From: Luidia sarsii
Taxonomy: Eukaryota > Echinodermata > Asteroidea > Paxillosida > Luidiidae
Direction of reading: 5' to 3'
DNA: 64,000 nucleotides
NCBI GenBank assembly: GCA_949987565.1
Contig: OX465105.1
Location: 22,169,444 to 22,233,443, forward strand
Under the pieces are notes generated by a model, which saw only the letters and a list, made by a program, of their open reading frames with translations, had not been told where the DNA came from and ran no database searches. Shown here piece after piece: positions 42,981 through 52,356 of the stretch (the first letter of the stretch is position 1; each line of letters opens with the position of its first letter). The translations under genes and the position numbers were made by a program.

Positions 42981-43768
42981 ACGGTGGTTTTAAAGGGACA
43001 TGATAGGAAAAAATAAAGCAAAACAATTTTGTTGAGGGAACAACCAAATTTTGTTGAGGGAACAACCAAATTTTGTTGAGGGAACAACCAAATTTTGTTG
43101 AGGGAACAACCAAATTTTGTTGAGGGAACAACCAAATTTTGTTGAGGGAACAACAACATTTTGTTGAGGGAACAACCAAATTTTGTTGAGGGAACAACCA
43201 AATTTTGTTGAGGGAACAACCAATTTTGTTGAGGGAACAACCAATTTTGTTGAGGGAACAACCAATTTTGTTGAGGGAACAACCAATTTTGTTGAGGGAA
43301 CAACCAAATTTTGTTGAGGGAACAACCAAATTTTGTTGAGGGAACAACCAAATTTTATTGAGGGAACAACCAAATTTTGTTGAGGGAACAACCAATTTTG
43401 TTGAGGGAACAACCAATTTTGTTGAGGGAACAACCAATTTTGTTGAGGGAACAACCAATTTTGTTGAGGGAACAACCAAATTTTGTTGAGGGAACAACCA
43501 AATTTTGTTGAGGGAACAACCAATTTTGTTGAGGGAACAACCAAATTTTGTTGAGGGAACAACCAAATTTTGTTGAGGGAACAACCAAATTTTGTTGAGG
43601 GAACAACCAATTTTGTTGAGGGAACAACCAAATTTTGTTGAGGGAACAACCAAATTTTGTTGAGGGAGCAACCAACTTTTGTTGAGGGAACAACCAACTT
43701 TTGTTGAGGGAACAACCAAATTGTTTTGCTTTATTTCTTTTCCTATCATGTCCCTTTAAAACCACCGT
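42981..43768. mobile_element. Inverted-repeat element carrying a minisatellite
   Basis: Ends ACGGTGGTTTTAAAGGGACA at 42981 and its complement finishing at 43768 extend as inverted repeats of about 50 bp (through CATGATAGGAAAA and TAAAGCAAAACAATT). Everything between is a tandem array. This layout matches the known class of non-autonomous elements with inverted ends and internal satellite repeats; superfamily not identified. Confidence 0.85.
43026..43720. repeat. 21/22-bp minisatellite, about 32 units
   Basis: Unit is ACCAAATTTTGTTGAGGGAAC plus A, with 21-bp variants lacking one A. Each unit can form TTGTT-GAGGG-AACAA. Rare changes are AACATT for CCAAATT, TTTATTG and GGGAGC. All three minus frames are open, giving overlapping 241-292-codon frames of VVPSTK, GCSLNK and LFPQQN repeats. 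These are artefacts of the unit. Confidence 0.95.
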
Positions 43769-44130
43769 AAGATCACAATTGATAAAGGAAAAAAAAATGT
43801 CGAGCGTTCCTTTCGATCGTGGTGATCGGCTTCACAGTGGCGCCGTTCAATGTGAGGACCTTTTTCTTCCCCCTGGCATTCCCGCTCAACTCGCTGATGA
43901 TCGAGGGCTCCTCTTTCTGGAGCCCGTGTGATGTATCTGGCAACCTCAGCCGGTGTGTCTTCTGAGTGGGTGGGCACAGCGTCGGACTGCTTGCTGACCG
44001 GAGCCACGAGGCTTGATATCCAAGTGCACGGCGTGGAGACACAGAGACACGCCTCCCCCAAATTCCATAGGGCCTATGCGTATCAGATATTAAACTGACG
44101 AATAATAACAACACGGAAACACTTACTACA
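43769..44130. other. Unassigned sequence with open frames on both strands
   Basis: Between 43795 and 44060 a plus frame reads AFLSIVVIGFTVAPFNVR and FFFPLAFPLNSLMIEG and a minus frame reads LQKEEPSIISELSGNARGKK and VLTLNGATVKPITTIERNAR. Neither has clear splice signals or a family I recognise. A broken exon or chance frames are equally possible. Confidence 0.3.
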
Positions 44131-44157
44131 GGGCCCGATTTCACATAGAGCCGTTTA

Positions 44158-44516
44158 AAGGCCCTATACAACATTGGTAAAAGTCAAAAGATTGCCACAG
44201 TTTGTGTGTTAAACCATTAAACATTCCAAAAAAGCAGTCCTGCGAAGGTTTTTACTTTTTAGCTCAAATGGTAATCGGAGAAAGTATAAAAATGTATAAA
44301 ACCGTCACCATTCTGTAGTGAAAGAAATAGTTCATTACTCGCGAGTAATTAACTCTTTGTCGATGTTTGAGTGAATATTTCTCGAGAAGTACAGCATCCC
44401 AGACCGTAAGATTTCAACATGAGGATTCAATCATGGCCATCGACAAACTGTGTAAATTAGAAGGAAATCTGAGAACATGGATGTTTGCCGATCTTCCCAA
44501 TGTTGTATTGGGCCTG
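44158..44516 (+). mobile_element. Family D MITE, copy 3
   Basis: AAGGCCCTATACAACATTGG to CCCAATGTTGTATTGGGCCTG with TA on each side. Centre palindrome CATTACTCGCGAGTAAT kept. Some bases of the precursor to the palindrome are lost near 44300. Confidence 0.87.
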
Positions 44517-44524
44517 TAAGCGTG

Positions 44525-44650
44525 AAAACCAGTCCCCTGAAGACGAACAGAGTACACTGTTCGAAACGTCGAGTTCATCCGGTTCCTTTCCGAACCACAC
44601 ATACTCGCAAAAGAGAGAATTTGTACATGGTGTCACCGCAAACCTATCAC
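44525..44650 (+). repeat. Family B structured repeat with hammerhead-like core
   Basis: CTGAAGA (44537-44543) matches CUGANGA, followed by hairpin GAACAG-AGTACA-CTGTTC and GAAACGTC (44563-44570). Then come GGTTCCTTTCCGAACCACAC (hairpin 2), CTCGCAAAAGAGAG and CATGGTGTCACCGCAAACC. Relative to 27068-27190, hairpin 1 has changed on both strands of the stem, so pairing is kept. Confidence 0.75.
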
Positions 44651-44879
44651 TCCTGCTATTCTCACCATGAAAACCTCCAAATCTCGCGTGAGAATCTGCC
44701 AAGCATGAACAGTCTTCCCCGTGTGAACAGGATTAAAAACCGCACTGCGATGTGGTGTCAATTGCGTCTGACTTGTAATCCACTCTTCTTTACTTAAACA
44801 AAAGAGAGGTTTGGGTTATCATACACATCTCGACTTTAAGCCATTTCTGGCGCTTAAGCAGTTCTATGAAATTGGGCGC

Positions 44880-46415
44880 TGTTTGGAAGAGTGTTTATAA
44901 ATGTTCAACTACTTTATAAGATGCAATGAATGAAGTACCGGGTCGATGTTGCAACAAAGATTATGCGCTCTCCACATTCAACTGGTCTTAAAGTGCTCTC
45001 CGTAAGTTGTAGTCATTCAGCTAAACATGTTAACTCTTTGTATTTCCTCCCTGGAAAAAAAAAGCAGCGTTGCTCAGTATTCAACCCAAACTGTGTCAAA
45101 ATTTCAACCGGTAGGCCTACCATTACCGGTCAATGAAAGTCGGCTTGCGTCGGTTAAAATCAATCTCACACTCGAAACAAGTTAACAGTGACTCTGTAAA
45201 CGTCGGTAAATATTATATAGTCCTACAAATACTATGGGCCGCTAAAGATTGTTGGCAACAATTAAGAGGGACTACAGATTGGCATTTTGAGGGTTATATT
45301 ATAAGCCAGCAAGCAGTTTGCTAAAAAAGAAAAATAACAATCTTTTTCATTACTAAAATTCTCATCTCAAAATCACGCTGTGCAGTTGACCGTTTTTAAA
45401 TCAGTGTGCACCAACCAAATGGAGTCTCGAATGGATTCCTCAACAGCATTGACTATTGTATTCTCCGATTTAGTCGCAGGTTGGTTTGACCAGAACGAAG
45501 TCGGTCTTCCTGAAACTAATTTCAAGTACTCGGTCATATGCAATTACGTTTCCCTTGAAATTGATTAGGAATGAGGGGGGGGGAGAGACAAAATAACGGT
45601 TAGCGTCTCTTCCGAGCGACTGGCTCGACTCTGAGCGTGTGCTCGCGGTGGGCGTTCCCGGGGCCGCGCGAGCTTTTTCCCCCACGTCTACGCCCTGGCC
45701 ATCCTCGCTGCTCTAAAAGTCGGCCGGGTTACGGGCAAAAAAAACCCCAAAACCAAAACGAAGGAGTGGCTACGGTAATTGACCGGCCTCGTTTGGCCAG
45801 CAAACACTTGGTTTCTCCTTCTAATGCACGGTAAAAAAAAAAAAAAACCACGCAGAACTAAGTTGAGAGGTAAGACAAAGCAATTCACCGACTCGGAACT
45901 GCATTCGCTTCTGTGATATTTCGGTGACTTTGCTGCCTATGAATAATTGAGACCATACACAAATTGGTGCCAACGAAACCATTTTCGTCTTGGTTCACGG
46001 AAGGACGCAATCTGTATGCACCGTTAAAAACAACAACACGGCTTGATAGCCGGCTGTGCGGCGCTATACAGAACACGAAATTCGGTGCGCTGTTGTTCGA
46101 CCGGAGTCTCCAGTTTCGGATGAAATATTAAAAACTCATTACATTGTCTGTGCTTGCTCTGGCGAGCTCTCCATCGGCGAAATTGAATTCACAGGAAATG
46201 ACGGCGGCCTCGCTCTATAAATGGTCACAATGTGGGGTGGGTTTTTTGTTCGTGTCGGGAGCGAACAAGTTGTCGGTGCGTGACCATTCTTTGTCGCCCT
46301 TGTCGAGTGATCGAATTCTTCCTCGCAGCGGAATCGGTTTTCAAAGGCGCCGTAATGTATTATCAGGTGACGCCGGCGTAACCAGAATTGAAAGAAAAGG
46401 ATGGTTTTAGTTTCG
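44880..46415. other. Unassigned sequence, no gene seen
   Basis: AT-rich to 45600, more GC-rich at 45600-45700 and 46140-46380. A-run at 45832-45846. Frames up to 106 codons without recognised motifs or splice context. Confidence 0.35.
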
Positions 46416-46479
46416 ATCTATGGGTAATTATTGGATCGATTATGGAGGGACTAGGTGCATGCTGGTCTCATATGCCTAC

Positions 46480-47090
46480 CGGTACTTGATTGGTTGGTTT
46501 GGTTGGCTGGTTGCTTGGTTGGTTGATTGGATGGTTGATTTGTTAGTTTTATTGACTGATCGGCAGGTTGGTGGTTCGGTTGGTTGGTTGGTTGCTTGGT
46601 TGGTTGCTTGGTGGGTCGGTTGATTGGTTGGTTGATTTGTTGGGCGGACGGTTGGTTGATTGACTGATCGGCAGGTTGGTGGTTCGGTTGGTTGGCTGGT
46701 TGCTCGGGTTGATTGGATGCTTGGTGGGTTGGATGGTTGGTTGCTTGGTTGATTGGTTGGTTTACTGGTTGGTTGATTTGTTGGGCGGACGGTTAGTTGA
46801 TTGATCGGCTGGTTGGTGGTTCGGTGGGTTGGCTGGTTGCTTGGCTGGTTGCTTGGTTGGTTTATTGGTTGCTTGGTTGGTTGGTTAATAATTTGGTTGA
46901 TTTGTTGGGCGGACGGTTAGTTTATTGACCGATCGGCTGGTTTGTGGTTCGGTTGGTTGGCTGGTTGCTTGGTCGGTTGATTGGTTGCTTGGTTGGTTTA
47001 TTGGGTGGTTGGTTGGTTGGTTTACTGATCGGTTGATTTGTTGGGCGGATGGTTATTTTATTGACTGATCGGCTGGTTGGTGGTTCGGTA
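46480..47090. repeat. TTGG-rich minisatellite with 123-141-bp period
   Basis: GGTTGGTTGCTTGGTT words. A longer unit is marked by TTTGTTGGGCGGACGGTT at about 46641, 46782 and 46905 and TTGGGCGGATGG at 47042, with CTGATCGGCTGGTTGGTGG after each. Spacings are 141, 123 and 137 bp. Confidence 0.93.
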
Positions 47091-48269
47091 GCTCAAAAAT
47101 CAAATCACTTTTCTTACTGTGTGTAGACCATTTCTGTCCACTGCTTTGCCTCACCTCTGCTTTCCCCGGTGGAAAAAAAGTCTCGAATTCTCAAGGGCGG
47201 TTAAATTCCTCGGCGGATGGGTGAGGGGCTCTTCGCACCGTGTCGGCCTCTTCGCGGCACGGGGGACAAGGAGCGAAGAAGACGGCGGTGAAATGTCCCC
47301 GTGGCCGCTGACTTCGCGGGCCACGTCCGCTCCACGCAGGACGCATAGGCCCCTAATAAAGATGCAGCACAAGTAATGCCTTCACAGTGAATGAATCATA
47401 TACATGTACTGCTAGCAAGAATACCGACAAGTAGACCAAGGTACCAAGGGGTGTTCGACGATTTGTTTTTGCAGATTTTCTTCCAGTCTTATATAGACTT
47501 CAGTAAAGGGAGAAAAACGTGATCTGGGAAGCAATCAAACACGACCGAAGACGTGCATATGTTTGAAACTTAAGATATAACACGAGGTATTATTTTTCAT
47601 AAAATGGCTGTGTTGTGAAGTTCTCGTGCATGTGACGATAAACAAAATGTCAGTGGAGTTTTTTTTGTCAAGGGCTGTTCGTGAATCTCGTGGACATGAA
47701 GGAGTTCTGCAGTGTGGAAATATTGGCAGTATATGCAACACCCGATAGGGTCATTCAGACTTCAATTGGTCAATCAAAGTCCGTTGGCTTGGCAAGGAGG
47801 AAGGTTGGCCCAAGCATGGAGGTACTCCTACCGTACCTCCATGGCCCGAGTCAGTCTCTCGGTTTTCTCTCTGGGGAAAACAGACCAAGTGCTCATGGTT
47901 TTCGCAGTGTGAGAGTCTATAAGATTGTGCGTCGTGCACGGTCGACACATCCCCCTCGTCAGTGACATTCAGCTCGCGGCGCTGTCGGGAGGACCCGTGC
48001 CGCGCCGTGCCCCGGCACCGCGGCACCGCGACCGGCTCGTTGCATGAGCTTTTTTGTGTGTGTTGCGTCACTGTACTGTCTTCAGTGCGCGGGTGTCACA
48101 CTGGCGCCAATCCTATTAGGTCTACCTAGGGTCATTTCCACGGAAGGATGCTGCCCCCGACAAAGGTCGTTTCCCCCGCCTGTGATATGGGTGTCCTCTG
48201 TTGATCTGCTCATTCGTACTTCAGATTCCCCCTCCGAGATTCGCAGTGCCTCTGTCTTTTGGTCTGTGC
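47091..48269. other. Unassigned sequence, no gene seen
   Basis: GC-rich blocks at 47190-47345 and 47965-48040. A short inverted pair, AGGTACTCCTACCGTACCT, at 47820-47840. No convincing exon. Confidence 0.35.
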
Positions 48270-48800
48270 GTGTCTCTCTGTCTCTCTCCCCTTCTCCTTC
48301 CGTTTTCCGCTCTCTCGCTGTCTCTCTTCTCCTCTCTCCCCAACCCACTGTCCACCTCTACCCACATCTCTCTCTCCTCTCTTTCTTCTCTTTCAAACCT
48401 TTCTTTGCCCCTATGTCCGTCTCTCTCCTTTCGCTTTCTCTCCCCCTCTCTCCTCCTTTCTCTCCCTGTCTCTCTATCCTCTCCCTCTCTCTCCACCTCT
48501 ATCAACCCATATATTTTCTATCTTTCATTTTAAACCGTCCTGCCTCTATGTCTGTCTCTCTCACCCGCTCTCTCTCTCCTCTCCCTCCCCAGCTAGTTCA
48601 CTTTCTCTCCGTGTCTCTCTCCCTTCCTTCCTCCCTCCCCTTCCCTCTCCCCCCTCATTCCTTCTCTCTCTTTTTCTCTCCCTGTCTATCCACTTCCCTC
48701 TCCTCTCTTTCGTCTCTTTCAAATCGTCTTTGTCTCTATGTCCGACTCTCTCGCCCGCTCTCTTTCCCTCCCATACACCTCTCTCCCGTTGCTTTACTTT
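48270..48800. repeat. CT-rich low-complexity block ending at assembly gap
   Basis: CTCTCTCC words with a loose longer period: TTTCAAACCTTCTTTGCCCC, TTTAAACCGTCCTGCCTC and TTTCAAATCGTCTTTGTCTC precede TATGTCYGWCTCTC at about 48390, 48530 and 48717. Confidence 0.92.
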
Positions 48801-49000
48801 NNNNNNNNNNNNNNNNNNNNNNNNNNNNNNNNNNNNNNNNNNNNNNNNNNNNNNNNNNNNNNNNNNNNNNNNNNNNNNNNNNNNNNNNNNNNNNNNNNNN
48901 NNNNNNNNNNNNNNNNNNNNNNNNNNNNNNNNNNNNNNNNNNNNNNNNNNNNNNNNNNNNNNNNNNNNNNNNNNNNNNNNNNNNNNNNNNNNNNNNNNNN
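48801..49000. other. Assembly gap (200 N)
   Basis: Exactly 200 undetermined bases, a conventional fixed gap length, so the true size is unknown. It separates pyrimidine-rich DNA from a purine (AGG)n tract. Confidence 0.99.
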
Positions 49001-49053
49001 AGGAGGAGGAGGAGGAGGAGGAGGAGGAGGAGCAAGAGGAGGAGGAGGAGGGG
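49001..49053. repeat. AGG trinucleotide repeat at gap edge
   Basis: (AGG)n with one GCAAG interruption, directly after the gap. Confidence 0.95.
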
Positions 49054-50435
49054 GGGAGAAACCGCTCCGACTGTCGTATTTTCTGGAGTGGAGCGAAGAC
49101 TGCGGGTCTATCAGCGACGGAGGAAAGCCCGCCTACAACGACCCTCACAATGGGGCCGCCAATCGCCGGCGATCTTACTTAACCGGCTGGACGGATAGCG
49201 TCCCGCCTAAACTGCTCGCAAACGGCGACGAAATTGCCGATTGCCGGCAATTACTGTCCGATATCTGCACTCACTTCCCTGAAGACAAAAAAACCCAACC
49301 CACACACCTCCGCGATGAATCCGCATGGGCCGTTTAGATTGGAGCTTCTCTTTCTTTCTCTCTTTCTGTCTGTCTTTTTTCATCGTTTAAGGTGTCAGCC
49401 GAGCGGGAGACATAACACAGCCGGGGTCTCGTAAGCCGAAAATGACGTGAGGGAAGAGGGTTGGGGGATATATCTTTAAGCAATTAAGCGCGGCTAAATT
49501 TCCCCCGCAATTTAGAGGAAGAAAACCACCGGAGAGTTGGGAATTTAGAAGATGGGAGAGGATGGACAATGGGTTTTTATTGCTGAACTTATCGTCTGCC
49601 TGTGGTTTTGTTCCTCGTTGAGCGGGTTGTGCATGGCTCTTCTTGGGACTATCTTGTGGGTAACTTGCTCGTTCTTCTCCCTTCTCTTTCTTTTTTTTTT
49701 TGGTGGGGGAGATGTTCCGTTGAACAATGGTGTGGGGGTTGATTTATCCCGGACAGTGGCATGGTGGAGGCAAATCCTCTCCCCGACGGGTACGGACTGA
49801 CGCCTGGCTGTCGACCGCCTCTGAATGGGTGCTATAGGGGGTGGGGGAGGGGAGGTGGGAGGAGAGGAGGTTGGTGGGGAGAGGTGGACCCTTCTCTCAA
49901 TCCTCAGGGTCCATTCAGCTCCGATTGTCCGCCCAGTATCAACACTTGCTTGTCTAAAAGACGCAGCGGGTGAGGATTTTAACCCCGCTGAAAAAAAAAA
50001 GGATTGCTCATTTGTGTGTGGGTGTTTGTGTGTAAAGAGCCCCCCACTCCACCTCCGCTTGCTGTGGAGGGTAATTACAGCGCCCGGTCTGCTGTGTGTC
50101 CGTGGATGTGTGATGCTGAGAAAAGAAGGGAGGGAAGGCGGGGGAAAGCATTCCAAGCCTACCCCATCATCACAGTTCCCTTTCAACCTGCTCGGCTACT
50201 GGTGGCACCGCTGTGCAACTCCTTGATGGACGGTGGCAGTTGACACCATAATGGCTGAATATTGTCTGAGGGTGGCCAGGGGGATTTCAGCACCTTCCCT
50301 CTCCCCCCCCCCCCAACAGAAAAAAAAACAATTGTAGAGGGGTTTAGAGTTGGCCAAACTAAAGTGTGTCCAGTCACATCATTGGCACGCCGGGCGCGGT
50401 TGAGGCGGGTAATTACGACACTGTCACGCAAAGAG
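49054..50435. other. Unassigned, partly GC-rich sequence
   Basis: 49060-49340 is unique and open in one plus frame to TAG at 49335, but without a splice acceptor or recognised motif. 49440-49550 is TAAT/AATTTA-rich. G-rich at 49835-49880, C-run at 50303-50315. No gene claimed. Confidence 0.35.
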
Positions 50436-50550
50436 GAAGAATGGGTTCTTTTCAGAACCACACACGCTCACAAAAGAGAACTTGCATGGTGCCATCGCAA
50501 ACCTATCACTTATCCCGCTGCTCTCATCATGAAAACCTTCAAATCTCAAG
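50436..50550 (+). repeat. Family B structured repeat, 5' part lost
   Basis: GGGTTCTTTTCAGAACCACAC (50441-50461, exact histone-type stem-loop), CTCACAAAAGAG, TGGTGCCATCGCAAACC and CATGAAAACCTTCAAATCTC. The GAAACGTC part is replaced by ACTGTCACGCAAAG. Confidence 0.7.
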
Positions 50551-50553
50551 AGA

Positions 50554-50586
<33 letters not shown>

Positions 50587-50945
50587 AGAAGAAGAAGAAG
50601 AAGAAGAAGAAGAAGACTTTTTTGATTTTTAAAATGGAAAGTTTATTTCAATCCATTTGACATGAATCAACATACATGGAAATAAACAATGAATATACAT
50701 AAAGAAGAACGAAGAAGAAGAAAAAGAAGAAGAAGAAGAAGAAGAAGAAGAAGGAGAAGAAGAAGAAGAAGAAGAAGAAGAAGAAGAAGAAGAAGAAGAA
50801 GAAGAAGAAGAAGAAGAAGAAGAAGAAGAAGAAGGAGAAGAAGAAGAAGAAGAAGAAGAAGAAGAAGAAGAAGAAGGAGAAGAAGAAGAAGAAGAAGAAG
50901 AAGAAGAAGAAGAAGAAGAAGAAGAAGAAGAAGAAGAAGAAGAAG
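50551..50945. repeat. GAA trinucleotide repeat
   Basis: Two tracts, 50551-50616 and 50707-50945, separated by 90 bp of AT-rich DNA. Plus frames give poly-Glu, -Lys or -Arg and minus frames poly-Phe, -Leu or -Ser. Artefacts. Confidence 0.96.
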
Positions 50946-51135
50946 CAGAGATAGCCCTGGACTGCCGATTCCTTGCACTGCATCTCCGCCCAATTACACG
51001 GGGTTGGGGGAGGGGGTTAGAAGTGCTGGATTAAAGGTCATTAAGCCTTAAGGAGCCAGTGATACATAACATGTCCATCCTCAGTGGTGGTACCATGTAA
51101 CGCTGTCTTCTTCTTTTTGGAGAAGGAGTGTTGAC
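50946..51135. other. Unassigned sequence, no gene seen
   Basis: Short unique spacer between the GAA tract and the B repeat. Confidence 0.35.
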
Positions 51136-51345
51136 CTGAATTAAGAGCCGGTATCTCAACGTTTCGGGTAGTGTGTACTCTGCCCGTCGTCAGACACCTG
51201 ACGACGGGCAGAGTAGACACTCCACACTACCCGAAACGTTGAGTTACCGGCTCTTTTTTCTGATCCGCACTCCTCGAAAGAGAAGTGTTACACGGTGTCA
51301 CCGCAAACCTTTCACTTGGTATTTCCCGACATGCAAACTTTCAAG
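51136..51345. repeat. Family B inverted dimer with CUGANGA core
   Basis: 51145-51252 is an inverted repeat: AGCCGGTATCTCAACGTTTC... mirrors ...GAAACGTTGAGTTACCGGCT. The centre is ACTCTGCCCGTCGTCAG with its complement. CTGACGA at 51198-51204 fits CUGANGA and GAAACGTT at 51233-51240 follows a GGG/CCC stem. Then CTCTTTTTTCTGATCCGCAC, CTCCTCGAAAGAGAAG and CACGGTGTCACCGCAAACC. Confidence 0.78.
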
Positions 51346-51732
51346 TTTTTTGTCCGTCTTCATACACCGTAAGGCTTATAGGCTATACGGTATTACACAT
51401 CGTCTCTCCGTGCGCGGTCAACTTCTTGAGATCGCAGTTAGCCTTGTTCGTCTATCTGACGATTGACAGCAGTCTCTTGACACCACTAACGAGTTGGGAA
51501 GAGTACGTGAGCTTTCATTATAATGAGCTTTCATATAGCAAGGTAGCATACAAAGAGACCCACAGCAGACGATAAATGCGTATTCAAATGTCACACTTTC
51601 GTCCCTACTGGTACCAAAGGACAGGGACAAGTGTCAGCTGTCTTGTGTCAATCAAAGTAAGTGACGACACGAATATCCACGGACAAGTAAGCGGACATTT
51701 TTATGATCTCTCGTTGCAACGACTATAGTACT
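51346..51732. other. Unassigned sequence, no gene seen
   Basis: Unique-looking; a direct repeat ATAATGAGCTTTCAT-like at 51515-51535. No exon. Confidence 0.35.
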
Positions 51733-51983
51733 TAAAGCCCCTTAAAGTACTTAAAGAGTAAAATAAATACGTCTCACCGAGATCTAAACTATTTTTCGGA
51801 ACGGTACGGCGTTAAATGCTGCATTTTCGCGAAACAAATTAAGCGGTTTTCACGATTTTTTCGAGACTCGGTAGTCGGATTGAGCTGAAATTTCAGTCAC
51901 AGGTGTGCTATTTCATACATATGTTGGATCCGACAACGTATGAATGTTATCCATTGACCTCGACCAATTTTGTGTAGGGGCTT
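51733..51983 (-). mobile_element. Family C MITE, copy 6, internally deleted
   Basis: AAAGCCCC at the left is followed almost at once by GAGTAAAATAAATACGTC, so about 120 bp of the left half are missing. The right end, TTTGTGTAGGGGCTTTA, abuts the next D element; the shared TTTAAA joins them. Confidence 0.82.
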
Positions 51984-51985
51984 TA

Positions 51986-52356
51986 AAGGCCCAATACAAC
52001 ATTGGGAAGATCGGGAAACATCGATGTCCACAGATTTCCTTCTAATTCACACAGTTTGTAGATGGTCATGATAGAATCCTCATGTTGAAATCTTACGGTC
52101 TGCGATGCTTTACTTCTCAAGAAATCTTCACTCAAACACCGACAGATAGTTTATTACCGGCGCAAGTAATAAACTATTTCTTACACTACAGAACGGTGCG
52201 AAAACCGTGACGGTTTTTTTGCCTTTTTCTATGCTTTCTCAGATTACCATTTGAGCTAAAAAAAACCTTCGCAGGATTTCTTGTTTGGAATGTTTAGTGA
52301 TTTAACACACAAACTGTGGCAATCTCGTGACCTTTACCAATGTTGTATAGGGCCTT
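51986..52356 (-). mobile_element. Family D MITE, copy 4
   Basis: AAGGCCCAATACAACATTGGG to CCAATGTTGTATAGGGCCTT, then TA. Complete reverse copy with the centre TTTATTACCGGCGCAAGTAA, a diverged palindrome. It sits at the TA end of the C copy. Confidence 0.88.

Larger units (their letters stand above)
44131..44879. mobile_element. Family J element split by D and B insertions
   Basis: GGGCCCGATTTCACATAGAGCC at 44131 and CAGTTCTATGAAATTGGGCGC at 44859-44879 are the two inverted ends of a J-type element. The D element at 44158-44516 and the B repeat at 44525-44650 lie between. Joining the two ends is inference from end type and orientation. Confidence 0.45.

Noticed and set aside
43026..43720. CRISPR-like regular array
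   Set aside because: Units are contiguous and nearly identical with no unique spacers, and the DNA is eukaryotic.
42871..43749. 292-codon repeat protein on the minus strand (VVPSTK/GCSLNK/LFPQQN)
   Set aside because: All three minus frames are open because the 21/22-bp unit has no stop; phase shifts between units mix the three peptides, unlike a selected protein repeat.
48960..49337. Open plus frame after the gap, ending at 49335
   Set aside because: The start lies in unknown bases and (AGG)n; the remaining 95 codons show no motif and no splice acceptor.
50648..50993. Poly-Phe and poly-Leu minus frames
   Set aside because: Direct translation of the GAA microsatellite.
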